Both the position numbers and the translations under genes were made by a program. From positions 1 to 64,000 of the forward strand of contig JAIOPV010000041.1 in the NCBI GenBank assembly GCA_021413735.1: a stretch of 64,000 nt of DNA, given 5' to 3'. Below are positions 30,137 to 38,833 of this stretch, one piece after another (the stretch's first letter is position 1; each line of letters starts with the position of its first letter). The DNA comes from Planctomycetota bacterium (GTDB taxonomy: Bacteria > Planctomycetota > Planctomycetia > Gemmatales > Gemmataceae). Under the pieces are notes generated by a model, which saw only the letters and a list, made by a program, of their open reading frames with translations, searched no databases and was not told the origin of the DNA.

Positions 30137-32785
30137 ATGCCTGCGCCGAAGATGCTGTCGGGGTTGCCCAAACCACTCCTGTTCGGCCTCTACGGTGCCG
30201 TCGGCGGACTCTTCGGCGCACTCATCTTCGGCGAACTCATCTGGTCGTTGTTGAAGCCGCCGCCCGCGTTGCCAGCCGCGCCACAGGTCGCCGTTTCCGC
30301 ATCGGCCACCGTGCAGGTCTACCCCAAGTCCGAAAACGTCTTCCCGGTTCAGATCGTTCGCGAACGCTTCGATGCGAGCGTCACGGTGCAGTTCGGATTG
30401 CTGCCGGTCGGCATGAGCATCTCGCCAATCACTTTCGCGCCAGGACAAACCACCGCACAGGCCACAGTCACGACGACATCGGCGGTGTCGCCGGGCGAAT
30501 ACAAGCTCTCGTTGACCGCCGACGCGAACGTCGATGCGAAACCCGTGACCGCTGCGAACGACTTCAAGGTCGTCGTTCTCCAAACGCCAGCACCGCCACC
30601 GGCGCTGGCCGTGGCAGTGCCACCGAATCTCTCCGTCTACAAGAAGGGCACGGGCAAGTTCACCGTGTCGGTGGCTCGGCGGAGTTACAACGGACCCGTC
30701 GCGGTGACGGTTGCTCCGCTTCCGGCTGGCGTGACCGCTGCACCCGCGACCATTCCCGCTGACGCAACGGATACCGAAGTCACGCTGACGGCAACCGATG
30801 CCGCGGCTCTGGGAAGTGCCACACTCACCGTTTCCGCAGAGGCTGGCGCAGCGAAGCTCAAGGCCGAAGCCTCGACGCTGCTGGCTGTGTCGAGCCCGCC
30901 CGTCGCGCCCGTGGATATCGTGTTCGTACTGGACGTGACCGCGAGCATGCAGTGGGCCATCGACGACCTGAAGAACGGCATCGGCAAGTTCGCCGGCACG
31001 CTCGCGAAGAACCAAGTCAACTTCCGATTGGGGTTGGTCACGTTCCGCGACATCAGCATCGCGGGCGAAACGGTGGATGTGATCGAGTTCAAAGACAAGG
31101 AAGTGTTCACGGCGGACGGCGCTGTGTTCCGCGAGAAGGTCGGGACGCTCAAGGCTTCCGGCGGTGGCGACATCCCCGAGAGCAGTCTGGAGGCTGTCGT
31201 TGAAGCATCGAAGATGCCGTACCGCCAGGGCACGACGAAGATTCTGCTGCTCATCACGGATGCGCCGCCGAAGATTCGCGATGTCAGCGTTGAGGCCACG
31301 GGAACTGCTGTGAAGGATGCGGGCATCGACTCGGTTCACCTCGTGATTCAGAAGCTCGACCTCGACGCATACAAGCCGTTGATGGCGGCAGGCACCGCCG
31401 AGATGGGCGGCAAATACTTCAACCTCGGCGATGTCGTTCGCGGCGACGACGGCTTCGATGGCCTGCTCGAAACGTTCGGCAAAGTGGTGACCGCTGCCGC
31501 GTTCGCACGAAGTCCAGACGCGAAGCCGTTGATCGCGCCACCGCCTGATCCGCCGAAGGTGGCAGCGTCGGCAGCTGTCGCGCCGAAGGCCGCCGAAGCA
31601 GCACCCGCACCCGCCATCAAGAGCCTGCAATCGCGTGAAACCGCTGCGGCTGGAAGCGAGAAGCGAGTCGTGATTCGCAGCGGCGTGTGGGCGGGCGCGA
31701 TTGCGGCGTTCGTGTGTCTGGCACTGCTCGCGGGTCAGCATCATTACCTGCGGGGAGAACTGCCCGCTGTCGGCGGCGCGGCGATGGGCTTGCTCGGTGG
31801 GTTGATCGTGGGGCTGATCGGAGGCGCTGCCGGGCAGGGGTTGTATCTGCTCGCACCCGACGGAAGCAGGCTCGGCACGGTGTTTCAGGTTCTCGGATGG
31901 ACGCTGCTTGGTGGTCTCGCGGGTGCGGGGTTATCGGTGTTCATTCCGAACATGAAGGTCGTCCTCGGGCTGCTTGGCGGAGCGCTCGGCGGGGCAGCGG
32001 GTGCTGTTGGGTTCTTGTTGGCATCATCCATTGACGAAATAGCGGGTCGTCTCGTCGGCGGGTTGCTGCTCGGGTTCTGCATCGGGCTGATGGTCGCGAT
32101 TGTCGAAGCGGCGTTCCGGCGTGCGTGGCTCGAAGTGCGTTACGGTGCCCGCGAAACGATCACAGTCACGCTCGGACCGGAACCTGTGAAGATCGGTGGC
32201 GACGCGAAAGCCTGCACGGTGTGGGCACGCGGTGCCGCTCCGCTGGCGTTGCGGTTCTTCGTGCGTAACGGCAACGTCATCTGCGACGACGCTGTGATGA
32301 AGCGAGAAGCCCCCGCTGCCGATGGCTTCTCGAAGGAAGTCGGCAACGTCACGGTCACTGTGCGAACGGGTTCGGGAACGACGAACACGCCCGCTGCCTC
32401 GCCACCGCCACCACCGAAGCCCACAAAAACGGCACCGGCGAAACCCACTCCGTCGCGCGTGCCGTCAGACGACGAGTACGATTCGCTTCCGATGCCGATG
32501 AGTCCGCCACCGGCACCGCCCGCGAACCTCGCTGCTCCGTTAAGTCTCGATGTTGAAGCCGCCCCGCTTCCGCCGCCTCCACCGCCTGTTCCGGTGGCAA
32601 AGCCAAGCGTGCCGCCACTGAAGCCGGTCGCCACGAAGCCGCCCGCTCCGGTGGCACCACCGAAGCCGAAGCCTCCGGCAACGCCCGCGGTGGCCAAAGA
32701 CCCGAACGCGTGTCCGGGGTGCGGTCGGGGGAACGCAGGCAAGCCGAAGCAGCGTTACTGCATGGTTTGCGACAACACGTATTGA
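30137..32785 (+). CDS. Composite vWA membrane protein with C-terminal zinc ribbon
   Basis: The 882-residue protein has an unusual domain order. After a membrane segment near residues 13-38 come two beta-rich Ig-like repeats (about 50-250). A von Willebrand A domain follows (about 260-455) with MIDAS residues DVTAS (Asp266, Thr268, Ser270). An Ala/Pro linker leads to a Gly-rich bundle of about six membrane helices (about 512-665), then a small beta domain that resembles an FHA domain, a Pro-rich stretch, and a zinc ribbon with Cys859, 862, 875 and 878. The vWA domain should lie outside the cytoplasm and the ribbon on the other side, depending on helix number. I do not know a characterised protein with this layout. 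A signalling or envelope-scaffold role is a guess. Confidence 0.8.
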   Translation: MPAPKMLSGLPKPLLFGLYGAVGGLFGALIFGELIWSLLKPPPALPAAPQVAVSASATVQVYPKSENVFPVQIVRERFDASVTVQFGLLPVGMSISPITFAPGQTTAQATVTTTSAVSPGEYKLSLTADANVDAKPVTAANDFKVVVLQTPAPPPALAVAVPPNLSVYKKGTGKFTVSVARRSYNGPVAVTVAPLPAGVTAAPATIPADATDTEVTLTATDAAALGSATLTVSAEAGAAKLKAEASTLLAVSSPPVAPVDIVFVLDVTASMQWAIDDLKNGIGKFAGTLAKNQVNFRLGLVTFRDISIAGETVDVIEFKDKEVFTADGAVFREKVGTLKASGGGDIPESSLEAVVEASKMPYRQGTTKILLLITDAPPKIRDVSVEATGTAVKDAGIDSVHLVIQKLDLDAYKPLMAAGTAEMGGKYFNLGDVVRGDDGFDGLLETFGKVVTAAAFARSPDAKPLIAPPPDPPKVAASAAVAPKAAEAAPAPAIKSLQSRETAAAGSEKRVVIRSGVWAGAIAAFVCLALLAGQHHYLRGELPAVGGAAMGLLGGLIVGLIGGAAGQGLYLLAPDGSRLGTVFQVLGWTLLGGLAGAGLSVFIPNMKVVLGLLGGALGGAAGAVGFLLASSIDEIAGRLVGGLLLGFCIGLMVAIVEAAFRRAWLEVRYGARETITVTLGPEPVKIGGDAKACTVWARGAAPLALRFFVRNGNVICDDAVMKREAPAADGFSKEVGNVTVTVRTGSGTTNTPAASPPPPPKPTKTAPAKPTPSRVPSDDEYDSLPMPMSPPPAPPANLAAPLSLDVEAAPLPPPPPPVPVAKPSVPPLKPVATKPPAPVAPPKPKPPATPAVAKDPNACPGCGRGNAGKPKQRYCMVCDNTY

Positions 32786-32794
32786 TGTGCATCA

Positions 32795-33355
32795 ATGTCA
32801 TCGCCTCAGCCGAACACGCACGGATTGCCACGAGCAACATGGTCGCGGCTCACCGAAGACCAGCTTCTCACGCAGTGCGAGGTTGACACGTATCGTGCGA
32901 GCGGCCCCGGCGGTCAGAAGCGGAACAAGACGAGTTCGGCCGTGCGGCTGCGTCACCTTCCGACGGGATTGCTGGTCATCGCCGAAGAGAGCCGTTCGCA
33001 GCACGACAACAAGGCGATGGCTCTGAAACGCCTGTGGAAATCGCTGTTCTTGCATCTTCGCGATGATCTTCCCGTCGCGGCCCGCACGCCCGAAATCATT
33101 TCGACGCTTCCCGATTACGCCCAGGCTCGCGGCGCTGACGGTCGGCTTCATCTCTCGGCGAAGAATCCTCAGTTCTGGTTCGCGGTTGGAGTTGTCCTCG
33201 ATGTGTTGGCAGCGTGCGAGGCTCGCGTTGCGGATGCCGCGGCGCTGTTGAGCATTTCGACCGGCAACCTGATCGACTTTCTGCAAACCGATCCGAAGGT
33301 CTGGCAGGAAGCGAATCGCATTCGCACGCTCGCGGGACAGAAACCGTTGAAGTAG
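32795..33355 (+). CDS. GGQ-domain peptide chain release factor-like protein
   Basis: The 186-residue protein has the catalytic domain of class I release factors. [21 protein letters not shown] contains the GGQ loop that triggers hydrolysis of peptidyl-tRNA. The codon-recognition domain of RF1/RF2 is missing, so it resembles ribosome-rescue hydrolases such as ArfB/YaeJ, although the C-terminal ~100 residues are not the short basic tail of ArfB. That part contains [19 protein letters not shown] and an [13 protein letters not shown] segment, which look helical. It follows the vWA gene by 9 bases. Ribosome rescue is the best guess. Confidence 0.85.
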   Translation: MSSPQPNTHGLPRATWSRLTEDQLLTQCEVDTYRASGPGGQKRNKTSSAVRLRHLPTGLLVIAEESRSQHDNKAMALKRLWKSLFLHLRDDLPVAARTPEIISTLPDYAQARGADGRLHLSAKNPQFWFAVGVVLDVLAACEARVADAAALLSISTGNLIDFLQTDPKVWQEANRIRTLAGQKPLK

Positions 33356-33360
33356 TTGTC

Positions 33361-33477
33361 GGTGGTCAGTTGTCAGTCGTCAGTTTGGAGATAAAAACCT
33401 GTAGCCGTGTGTCTCGGCTGATACGATGGGTTTGGGATGTCTGACAACTGATAACTGACCACTGACCACTAACCACC
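33361..33477. repeat. GTCAGTT heptad inverted pair
   Basis: GTCAGTT GTCAGTC GTCAGTT (33365-33385) faces AACTGAT AACTGAC CACTGAC CACTAAC (about 33446-33474). It fills the gap between the release-factor-like gene and the phosphatase gene and ends three bases before the next ATG, so it may hide or replace a ribosome-binding site. Confidence 0.72.
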
Positions 33478-33478
33478 G

Positions 33479-33940
33479 ATGCCCCCAACCGGATTCTCGT
33501 GGGTCGATCAACCGCACCTCGCAGGCATGGCTGCGCCGGGGTCCGTGGAGGATCTGACATGGCTGCGTCGGCACAAGGTCGATGTGGTTGTTTCGCTCAC
33601 CGAAGACCCGCTGCCCCGGCAATGGATCGACGACGCTGGCTTGCTCGTGGTGAACGTGCCAGTGCCAGACATGGAGCCGCCCACCGACCGACAGCTCGAC
33701 TATCTTCTCGACACGATCCGCAAAGCGAATGCGTCTGGAATGGCAGTCGTGGTTCACTGCGGAGCCGGACTTGGGCGAACGGGAACCGTGCTGGCCGCGT
33801 ACTTCGTGTCGCGGGGAATGTCGCCGGGGGAAGCCGTCGAAAAGGTTCGCGATCTGCGTCCGGGTTCGGTCGAAACGACCGAACAAGAACGAGCAGTGGA
33901 TCGCTTTGCCAGTCGCGCTGCTCGTCGTTCGAGTAGTTGA
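33479..33940 (+). CDS. Dual-specificity protein phosphatase-like protein
   Basis: The 153-residue protein has the cysteine phosphatase signature HCGAGLGRTGT (Cys-x5-Arg) after a hydrophobic strand MAVVV. Upstream lies a general-acid-type loop around VPVPDMEPPT. It should dephosphorylate Tyr, Ser/Thr or phosphoinositide-like substrates in the cytoplasm. Planctomycetes have many Ser/Thr kinases, so protein substrates are plausible. The start ATG directly follows a heptad repeat, with no clear Shine-Dalgarno site; the first internal alternative is the Met in HLAGMAAPG. It is convergent with the aminotransferase gene, five bases apart. Confidence 0.9.
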   Translation: MPPTGFSWVDQPHLAGMAAPGSVEDLTWLRRHKVDVVVSLTEDPLPRQWIDDAGLLVVNVPVPDMEPPTDRQLDYLLDTIRKANASGMAVVVHCGAGLGRTGTVLAAYFVSRGMSPGEAVEKVRDLRPGSVETTEQERAVDRFASRAARRSSS

Positions 33941-33945
33941 CCTCC

Positions 33946-35073
33946 TCAGACCGCAAGCGCGGCCCTCAATTCCTTCAAGAATCGCTCCACGTCTTCGGCG
34001 GTGGTGTAGCCGTGGATCGCCACTCGCATCCGGCCCGCTTGACTCATCACATGAACATTCGCGGCCAACAGCCGTTGGTGAATCGCTTCCGCCTTCGGAT
34101 GTCGGAAAGCAAGAATACCCGCGACGTGTTCCGGCTCGTTCGGCGTCAGCATCTCGACCGGCAACTTCCGCAGTTCGGCCAAACATGACAGCACTAGTGG
34201 CCGCGCCGCAGCGTCGATGTTCGCCACGCCAACCCCGCGAATGTAATCGAGAGCCGCACGAATCGCGTACACCGCCGGGTAGTTCGGCATCCCCACCGTG
34301 AAACTCGCCGCACCCGGCTTGCTCACAGCTTTCTCGAAGCGATTCGCTCCGAACGGATCTTCGAGGTTAAACCAACCGCCCGCGGGAACGGTCCACTCTG
34401 CCGCTCGCGCCGAGGGCACGCCGACAAGCCCGCCACCATGCGAAGCGAGAATCCATTTGTGCGTGCTGCTCACGATCAGATCGGCACCGGCAAGGTCGAG
34501 CGGGATTCGTCCGAGAGCCTGCGTCACATCCACCGCGAGCAGCGCCGATGAATGCTTCCGCACAGCCGCGACCACTTCTGGCAACGTGATCCGGAAGCCA
34601 TTGAAGAAGCTCACGAGCGACACCGTCACAAGCCTCGTCTTCGCAGTCAGCAACGGAATCAAATCTTCGACTCGCAAAGCTCCGTCGCGATTTCGCCAGA
34701 CGCGAGTAGTCGCCGCGCACGTTGGCTGAAGCCACGGCGTTGCTCCTGCCGGGAAATCCAGATCATTCACGACAACCTCATCGCCAGCCTTCAGACGCAG
34801 GGCCATCGCGGCGAGGTTGTACGCTTCCGACGAACACGAACAGATGCTGACCTCGCTTGGCGACAGCCCGTAGAACTCGGCCGTGAGCGCCTTGGCCGCT
34901 TCCCACTGTGCCGCGTGTGCCGTGCGACCGGCCATGCCAAGCCGTTTGTCATTGAAGTATTGTTCGAGTGCATCGCGCACCGCTGGCGGCGGGATTCCCT
35001 CGGCAGCGCTGTTGAGGTAGGTCATGCCGTCGAGGACGGCGAAATCGCGACGGCGTGTTTCCGGTGTGAGCAT
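33946..35073 (-). CDS. Class V aminotransferase (PLP enzyme)
   Basis: The 375-residue protein belongs to the class V aminotransferase/cysteine desulfurase-like fold. MTYLNSAAEGIPP is the N-terminal substrate loop, CSSEAYNLAAMAL contacts the PLP phosphate, and LLAVDVTQALGRIPLD holds the Asp that binds the pyridine nitrogen. LIVSSTHKWI has the PLP-binding Lys. The active-site Cys loop of NifS/SufS desulfurases is not visible. The closest general types are isopenicillin-N epimerase-like or kynureninase-like members. The substrate is unknown. The gene is divergent from the OYE-type gene at 35159. Confidence 0.9.
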   Translation of the reverse strand: MLTPETRRRDFAVLDGMTYLNSAAEGIPPPAVRDALEQYFNDKRLGMAGRTAHAAQWEAAKALTAEFYGLSPSEVSICSCSSEAYNLAAMALRLKAGDEVVVNDLDFPAGATPWLQPTCAATTRVWRNRDGALRVEDLIPLLTAKTRLVTVSLVSFFNGFRITLPEVVAAVRKHSSALLAVDVTQALGRIPLDLAGADLIVSSTHKWILASHGGGLVGVPSARAAEWTVPAGGWFNLEDPFGANRFEKAVSKPGAASFTVGMPNYPAVYAIRAALDYIRGVGVANIDAAARPLVLSCLAELRKLPVEMLTPNEPEHVAGILAFRHPKAEAIHQRLLAANVHVMSQAGRMRVAIHGYTTAEDVERFLKELRAALAV

Positions 35074-35158
35074 GTTTGGTGTGGGTTTGGCGTGATGGGT
35101 TCCCTGCCCGATATGCTAACCAGACCAGTGGCTTCTGACTCTCCATCTTTGGTGTCGA

Positions 35159-36553
35159 ATGGCAAACTTCTTCAAGTACAAGTCCGTTGCGGAACTCGAA
35201 GCCGAGAACGCACGGCTCGGAATCTCGCTGCACTTCTCGGACGACCTCTCACAGCTGTTTCGACCGCTCACCATCGCCGGCCGCACAGTTGGGAATCGCT
35301 GGTGCATTCATCCGATGGAGGGCTGCGACGGCGAACTCGACGGGCGACCCGGCGAACTCACGCATCGTCGGTATGTGCGATTCGGAGCGGGCGGCGCGAA
35401 AATGATCTGGGGCGAAGCGTGCGCCGTGACCGACGATGGCCGTGCCAACCCCAGGCAGATCGTGTTGAACGAATCCACGAAGTCCGACTTCGCCCGCATG
35501 GTCGCCGATTGTCGTGCCGCTCACCGAACCGCGAACGGCGACGACACCGATCTGCTGTTCGGTCTGCAACTCACACATTCGGGTCGCTACAGCTATCGCA
35601 AGCCGATCATTGCCACGCATGACCCGCTGCTGATTGGCCGCTACAAGGTGACAGCAGACACGCCGCTCGTGACTGATGACGAACTGAAACGGCTCGTCGA
35701 TGCCTATGTCGCGTCTGCGAAGTTGGCGGTCGATGTCGGCTTCGATTTCCTCGATGTGAAGCAGTGCCACCGTTATTTGCTGAACGAACTGCTCGGCGCG
35801 AAGAACCGCCCCGGCCCATTCGGTGGCAGCTACGAGAACCGCACTCGTCTCGCTCGCGACATCTTCCAGGCCGTGCGGGCTGCAGTGCCGTCGCACGTCC
35901 TCCTCGCCACGCGAATGAACATCTTCGACAGCATCCCGTTCAACCCGCCCGGCGAACCGGTGCCGCACACGCTACCGCTCGCGAATGGCTGGGGCATGTC
36001 GGAGAGCGACCCGTTCACCCCTGACTTGACGGAACCGCTGCGCTGGATCGCGGACATGCGTTCGCTTGGCGTGTCGCTCGTGAACCTGACGATGGGCAAT
36101 CCGTATGCGCAGCCGCATTTCGGGCGACCGGCCGAGTATCCGCCGCCCGACGGCTACGAGTCGCCAGAGCATCCGCTGATCGGCGTCAACCGGCATTTCC
36201 AGGCAACCGAGACGATTCAGCGTGCGAACCCTGATCTCGCGGTGGTCGGCACGGGGTACAGCTATCTGCAAGAGTTTCTCCCGCAGGCAGCCGCGGCGAA
36301 CGTGAGTGACAACCGGGTGTCACTGGTTGGCGTCGGTCGGGCTACGTTGTCGCAGCCAGACTGGGTCCGTCAGTTGCTCGATCACGGCAAACTCGATCGC
36401 AAGCGCGTGTGTCGCACGTTCAGCTACTGCACGGCGATCATGCGAGCGAAGGATCACCCGATGGGTCAATTCCCCACGGGCTGCCCGCCGTTCGACAAGG
36501 AAGCCTACGGCGACATCTGGAAGGAAGTGCAGCAACTCCACGCGAAGAAGTGA
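35159..36553 (+). CDS. NADH:flavin oxidoreductase (Old Yellow Enzyme family)
   Basis: The 464-residue protein is an FMN-binding TIM barrel of the OYE family. Motifs are LFRPLTIAGRTVGNRWCIHP for the first strand and FMN loop, GEACAV, QLTHSGRYSY with the substrate-binding His, FDFLDVKQCHRYLLNELL, and NRPGPFGGSYENRTRLARD. A late VVGTGYSYLQEF and a CRTFSYC segment close the barrel. It is longer than classical OYEs (about 360) through an extended N-terminus, but lacks the Fe-S and second flavin domains of 2,4-dienoyl-CoA reductase. It probably reduces an activated C=C bond with NAD(P)H. Confidence 0.92.
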   Translation: MANFFKYKSVAELEAENARLGISLHFSDDLSQLFRPLTIAGRTVGNRWCIHPMEGCDGELDGRPGELTHRRYVRFGAGGAKMIWGEACAVTDDGRANPRQIVLNESTKSDFARMVADCRAAHRTANGDDTDLLFGLQLTHSGRYSYRKPIIATHDPLLIGRYKVTADTPLVTDDELKRLVDAYVASAKLAVDVGFDFLDVKQCHRYLLNELLGAKNRPGPFGGSYENRTRLARDIFQAVRAAVPSHVLLATRMNIFDSIPFNPPGEPVPHTLPLANGWGMSESDPFTPDLTEPLRWIADMRSLGVSLVNLTMGNPYAQPHFGRPAEYPPPDGYESPEHPLIGVNRHFQATETIQRANPDLAVVGTGYSYLQEFLPQAAAANVSDNRVSLVGVGRATLSQPDWVRQLLDHGKLDRKRVCRTFSYCTAIMRAKDHPMGQFPTGCPPFDKEAYGDIWKEVQQLHAKK

Positions 36554-36583
36554 CAAGACTGGATTTTTGCCCACAAGGGGGCA

Positions 36584-36863
36584 GAGTAGAAATCGTGTGG
36601 GTTGTGGTTTTCACCCCGAAGGGGTGGGACAACATAGCCCAGGGCAAGACAGCAAAGCTGTCGCCGCCCTGGGTTGCGGGACCAACAACCAACCGCACCC
36701 TGAAGGGGTGCGACACCCGCTGGCCTCACATTGTCGCACCCCTTCAGGGTGCATTTTTGTGTTGATCGATGGTACCCAGGGTGCGCCGCAAAGCCGACGA
36801 CCCTGGGCTATGTTGCCCCACCCCTTCGGGGTGAAAACCACAACACCCACACGATTTCTACTC
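36584..36863. repeat. Nested ~60-bp inverted repeat between OYE gene and ferredoxin
   Basis: The outer arms 36584-36644 and 36801-36863 are complementary apart from a 2-base indel and a single mismatch (GTTTTCACCCCGAAGGGGTG type). The inner arms 36695-36715 and 36732-36752 pair perfectly over 21 bp. Two more hairpins lie between them (GACAGCAAAGCTGTC near 36648-36662). No gene is visible in this 472-base gap. The remaining ~160 bases before 37026 should hold the ferredoxin promoter. Confidence 0.8.
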
Positions 36864-37025
36864 GCAGCCGCAAGCTGAGGGGCGAAGACAGCCACAACCT
36901 CCCGTGGTCACTCGACCAAATCGCGTTGGTCACATCTCGCGTTTCCCTCGAATTCCAAGGCGTTTTGCGTCGGCACGCAGCGTGCATTCCGGTCGGGTCG
37001 TTCCCAACCCTACCGGAGAAATGCA

Positions 37026-37301
37026 ATGGCTCATGTCGTGACCGCACCGTGCATCGGCTGCAAGTACACCGATTGCGTCGTGGTCTGCCCGATGGAGTGC
37101 TTCTATGGCGACGAGAAGCAACTCTACATCGACCCAGACGATTGCATCGACTGCGGCGCGTGTGCCCCCGAGTGCCCCGTGAACGCGATCTACCTCGACC
37201 GTGACGTACCCACGCGCTGGGCGGAGTACGTGCAGCTCAACGCTGATCGCGTGAAGATGCTGAAGCCGCTGCCCGAAGCTCACATCACGGAGAAGGTGTA
37301 A
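37026..37301 (+). CDS. fdxA: 7Fe ferredoxin (3Fe-4S / 4Fe-4S)
   Basis: The 91-residue soluble electron carrier has two cluster motifs. CIGCKYTDCVVVCP is the arrangement that binds a 3Fe-4S cluster in FdxA-type ferredoxins. CIDCGACAPECPVNAI binds a 4Fe-4S cluster. The C-terminal DVPTRWAEYVQLNADRV is typical of the 7Fe class. Start ATG 37026 follows a CGGAGAAA-type site. It is a single-gene unit between large intergenic repeats. Its redox partners are not apparent from context. Confidence 0.94.
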   Translation: MAHVVTAPCIGCKYTDCVVVCPMECFYGDEKQLYIDPDDCIDCGACAPECPVNAIYLDRDVPTRWAEYVQLNADRVKMLKPLPEAHITEKV

Positions 37302-37660
37302 GTCGGGGTATCACTCGATTCCGGACTGAACGATCGCTGAGAGTCAAGGAATCTGGCTGCTTCTCATTGCTTCCGGACGGTACGCACACCCCACGCCCGG
37401 AACCATGATTTCAGGCCCGGAACCATGCGTTTGAGCCCCGGAACCATGTCACTCGTCCGGAAGAATCTATATCAGAACGACCCGATTTCCCACATCCCAC
37501 CATGGGCGAAATGCTTACGACGATCGGAGCTAAACGGACGGAAGCACAAGAATAGGGGGCACTCTCCGGAATCAACCGGCGCAGCCTCACCGTGGTACAT
37601 TCCAAGTGTGCGCCGGGTGTGGTACTCTCAGGCGTCCCTTTCCCTCCCGGAGATGCTGCC
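37302..37660. promoter_or_regulatory. Intergenic region with three tandem CCCGGAACCATG sites
   Basis: CCCGGAACCATG occurs at 37396-37407, 37416-37427 and 37437-37448, all in the same direction with starts 20 and 21 bases apart. A weaker TCCGGAAGAAT follows at about 37456. Two helical turns between copies suggests proteins binding on one face of the DNA. The array is 210 bases upstream of the cupin-like gene. I see no gene in this gap. Confidence 0.55.
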
Positions 37661-38407
37661 GTGCAATCCCGCCGCGAATTCCACTCCCGTCTGCTTGGCT
37701 CCGCCATCACGTTCGGCCTCATCGAGTTGCTTCAAACCCGCAATCTGTTCGCCGACACCGTGAAGCCCACCATCGACAAGTGGTTCCTCGAACTGGCCAC
37801 GATGACCAAAGACCTCAAGGACCGCAAACTCACCGACCTCGAATTCCAGACCAAGATGGAAGACCTCTACAAGCGAGTCGATTTGAAGTCGCTGTGCTCG
37901 CTCATCAAACTCGACGAAGTAGAGAAGAAGCCGTTGCCGGATAGCGGCGCGTCGAACGTCGGTTTTGATCTCTCGAAGGTGGAGGGATTGCCCGCGAACG
38001 TCGGCTTCGGCAAGCAGATCTTCGGCTGCAAGAAGGACAAGTCGATTGTGCCGCACGGCCACGCGAACATGTGCACCGGCTTCATCATCCTGAAGGGCGA
38101 GTGGCACGGCAAGCACTACGACCGCCTCGAAACGAAGGCCGACCACTACATCATCAAGCCGACCATTGACCGCGAGTTCGGCGTTGGCGAACTCTCCACG
38201 ATCAGCGACCACAAGGACAACATTCACTGGTTCAAGTCGCTCTCGGACACAGCGTACATTTTCAACGTTCACGTCATTGGCTACGATCCGAAGATTAAGG
38301 ACGCGGGCGGTCGGCTGTACCTCGACCCGGAAGGCGAAAAGCTCGCCGACGGACTCGTGAAGGCACCGAAGATGTCGTCGGCCGACTGCCACCGGAAATA
38401 CGGCTGA
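37661..38407 (+). CDS. Exported cupin-like protein, TAT signal
   Basis: The 248-residue product starts at GTG 37661, with GGAG 8 bases upstream; longer starts lie in unlikely sequence. The N-terminus SRREFHSRLLGSAITFGLIE is a twin-arginine-type signal, so export in folded form is likely. The middle and end look like a cupin: IVPHGHANMCTGFIILKG and EWHGKHYDRLE offer His ligands, and DHKDNIHWFKSLSDTAYIFN is a later strand pair. The pattern resembles thiol-dioxygenase-type cupins, but I cannot name a substrate. The tandem sites at 37396-37448 may control it. Confidence 0.75.
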   Translation: MQSRREFHSRLLGSAITFGLIELLQTRNLFADTVKPTIDKWFLELATMTKDLKDRKLTDLEFQTKMEDLYKRVDLKSLCSLIKLDEVEKKPLPDSGASNVGFDLSKVEGLPANVGFGKQIFGCKKDKSIVPHGHANMCTGFIILKGEWHGKHYDRLETKADHYIIKPTIDREFGVGELSTISDHKDNIHWFKSLSDTAYIFNVHVIGYDPKIKDAGGRLYLDPEGEKLADGLVKAPKMSSADCHRKYG

Positions 38408-38432
38408 CCGTTCTCGGCAATAGGGCACGCAG

Positions 38433-38810
38433 ATGGAAGACGCTGCGACGCAGTTCATCGCTGCCGGGGATGTCGCGGGCTTGCGGGCGTGGCTCGACGC
38501 AGGCGGCGACGTGAATCACGAAAACCCGGCCAATAACCAGACGCTTCTGATAGCGGCGACTTTCGAGGGACAGCACGACATCGTTCGGCTGTTGCTTGAA
38601 CGGGGAGGCGAGCGAGAAGGAGCACTCGTCGCTGCGATTTTGGGTCAACACGGAGTGATCGCCCGCGAATTGTTGTCGCTCGGCTGTGATCGTCACGAGT
38701 TGCAGCAGGCGAATTCGATTCACCGCCAAGTGAGCGAGGGCGTGCCCGTTGCCGACGAGGAGCTGGGCCGCCTTCTTCGTGCGGCATTACGAGCCGCGAA
38801 GAAACCCTAA
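38433..38810 (+). CDS. Small ankyrin-repeat protein
   Basis: The 125-residue product has about three ankyrin-type repeats: AAGDVAGLRAWLDAGGDVN, then NNQTLLIAATFEGQHDIVRL and LLERGG, then a degraded GALVAAILGQHGVIARELL. Such modules bind other proteins. There is no signal peptide, so it is probably cytoplasmic. It lies 25 bases after the cupin-like gene and 23 bases before a SUKH-family gene. Ankyrin and SUKH proteins both occur as immunity proteins in toxin loci, but no toxin gene is adjacent. Confidence 0.8.
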   Translation: MEDAATQFIAAGDVAGLRAWLDAGGDVNHENPANNQTLLIAATFEGQHDIVRLLLERGGEREGALVAAILGQHGVIARELLSLGCDRHELQQANSIHRQVSEGVPVADEELGRLLRAALRAAKKP

Positions 38811-38833
38811 CATTTCAGGGCAAAGTACACGAG

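Noticed and set aside
32795-33355. Full peptide chain release factor (prfA or prfB)
   Set aside because: Only the GGQ domain is present; the codon-recognition domain is missing at 186 residues, so it cannot be linked to the element's frameshift signal as its regulator.
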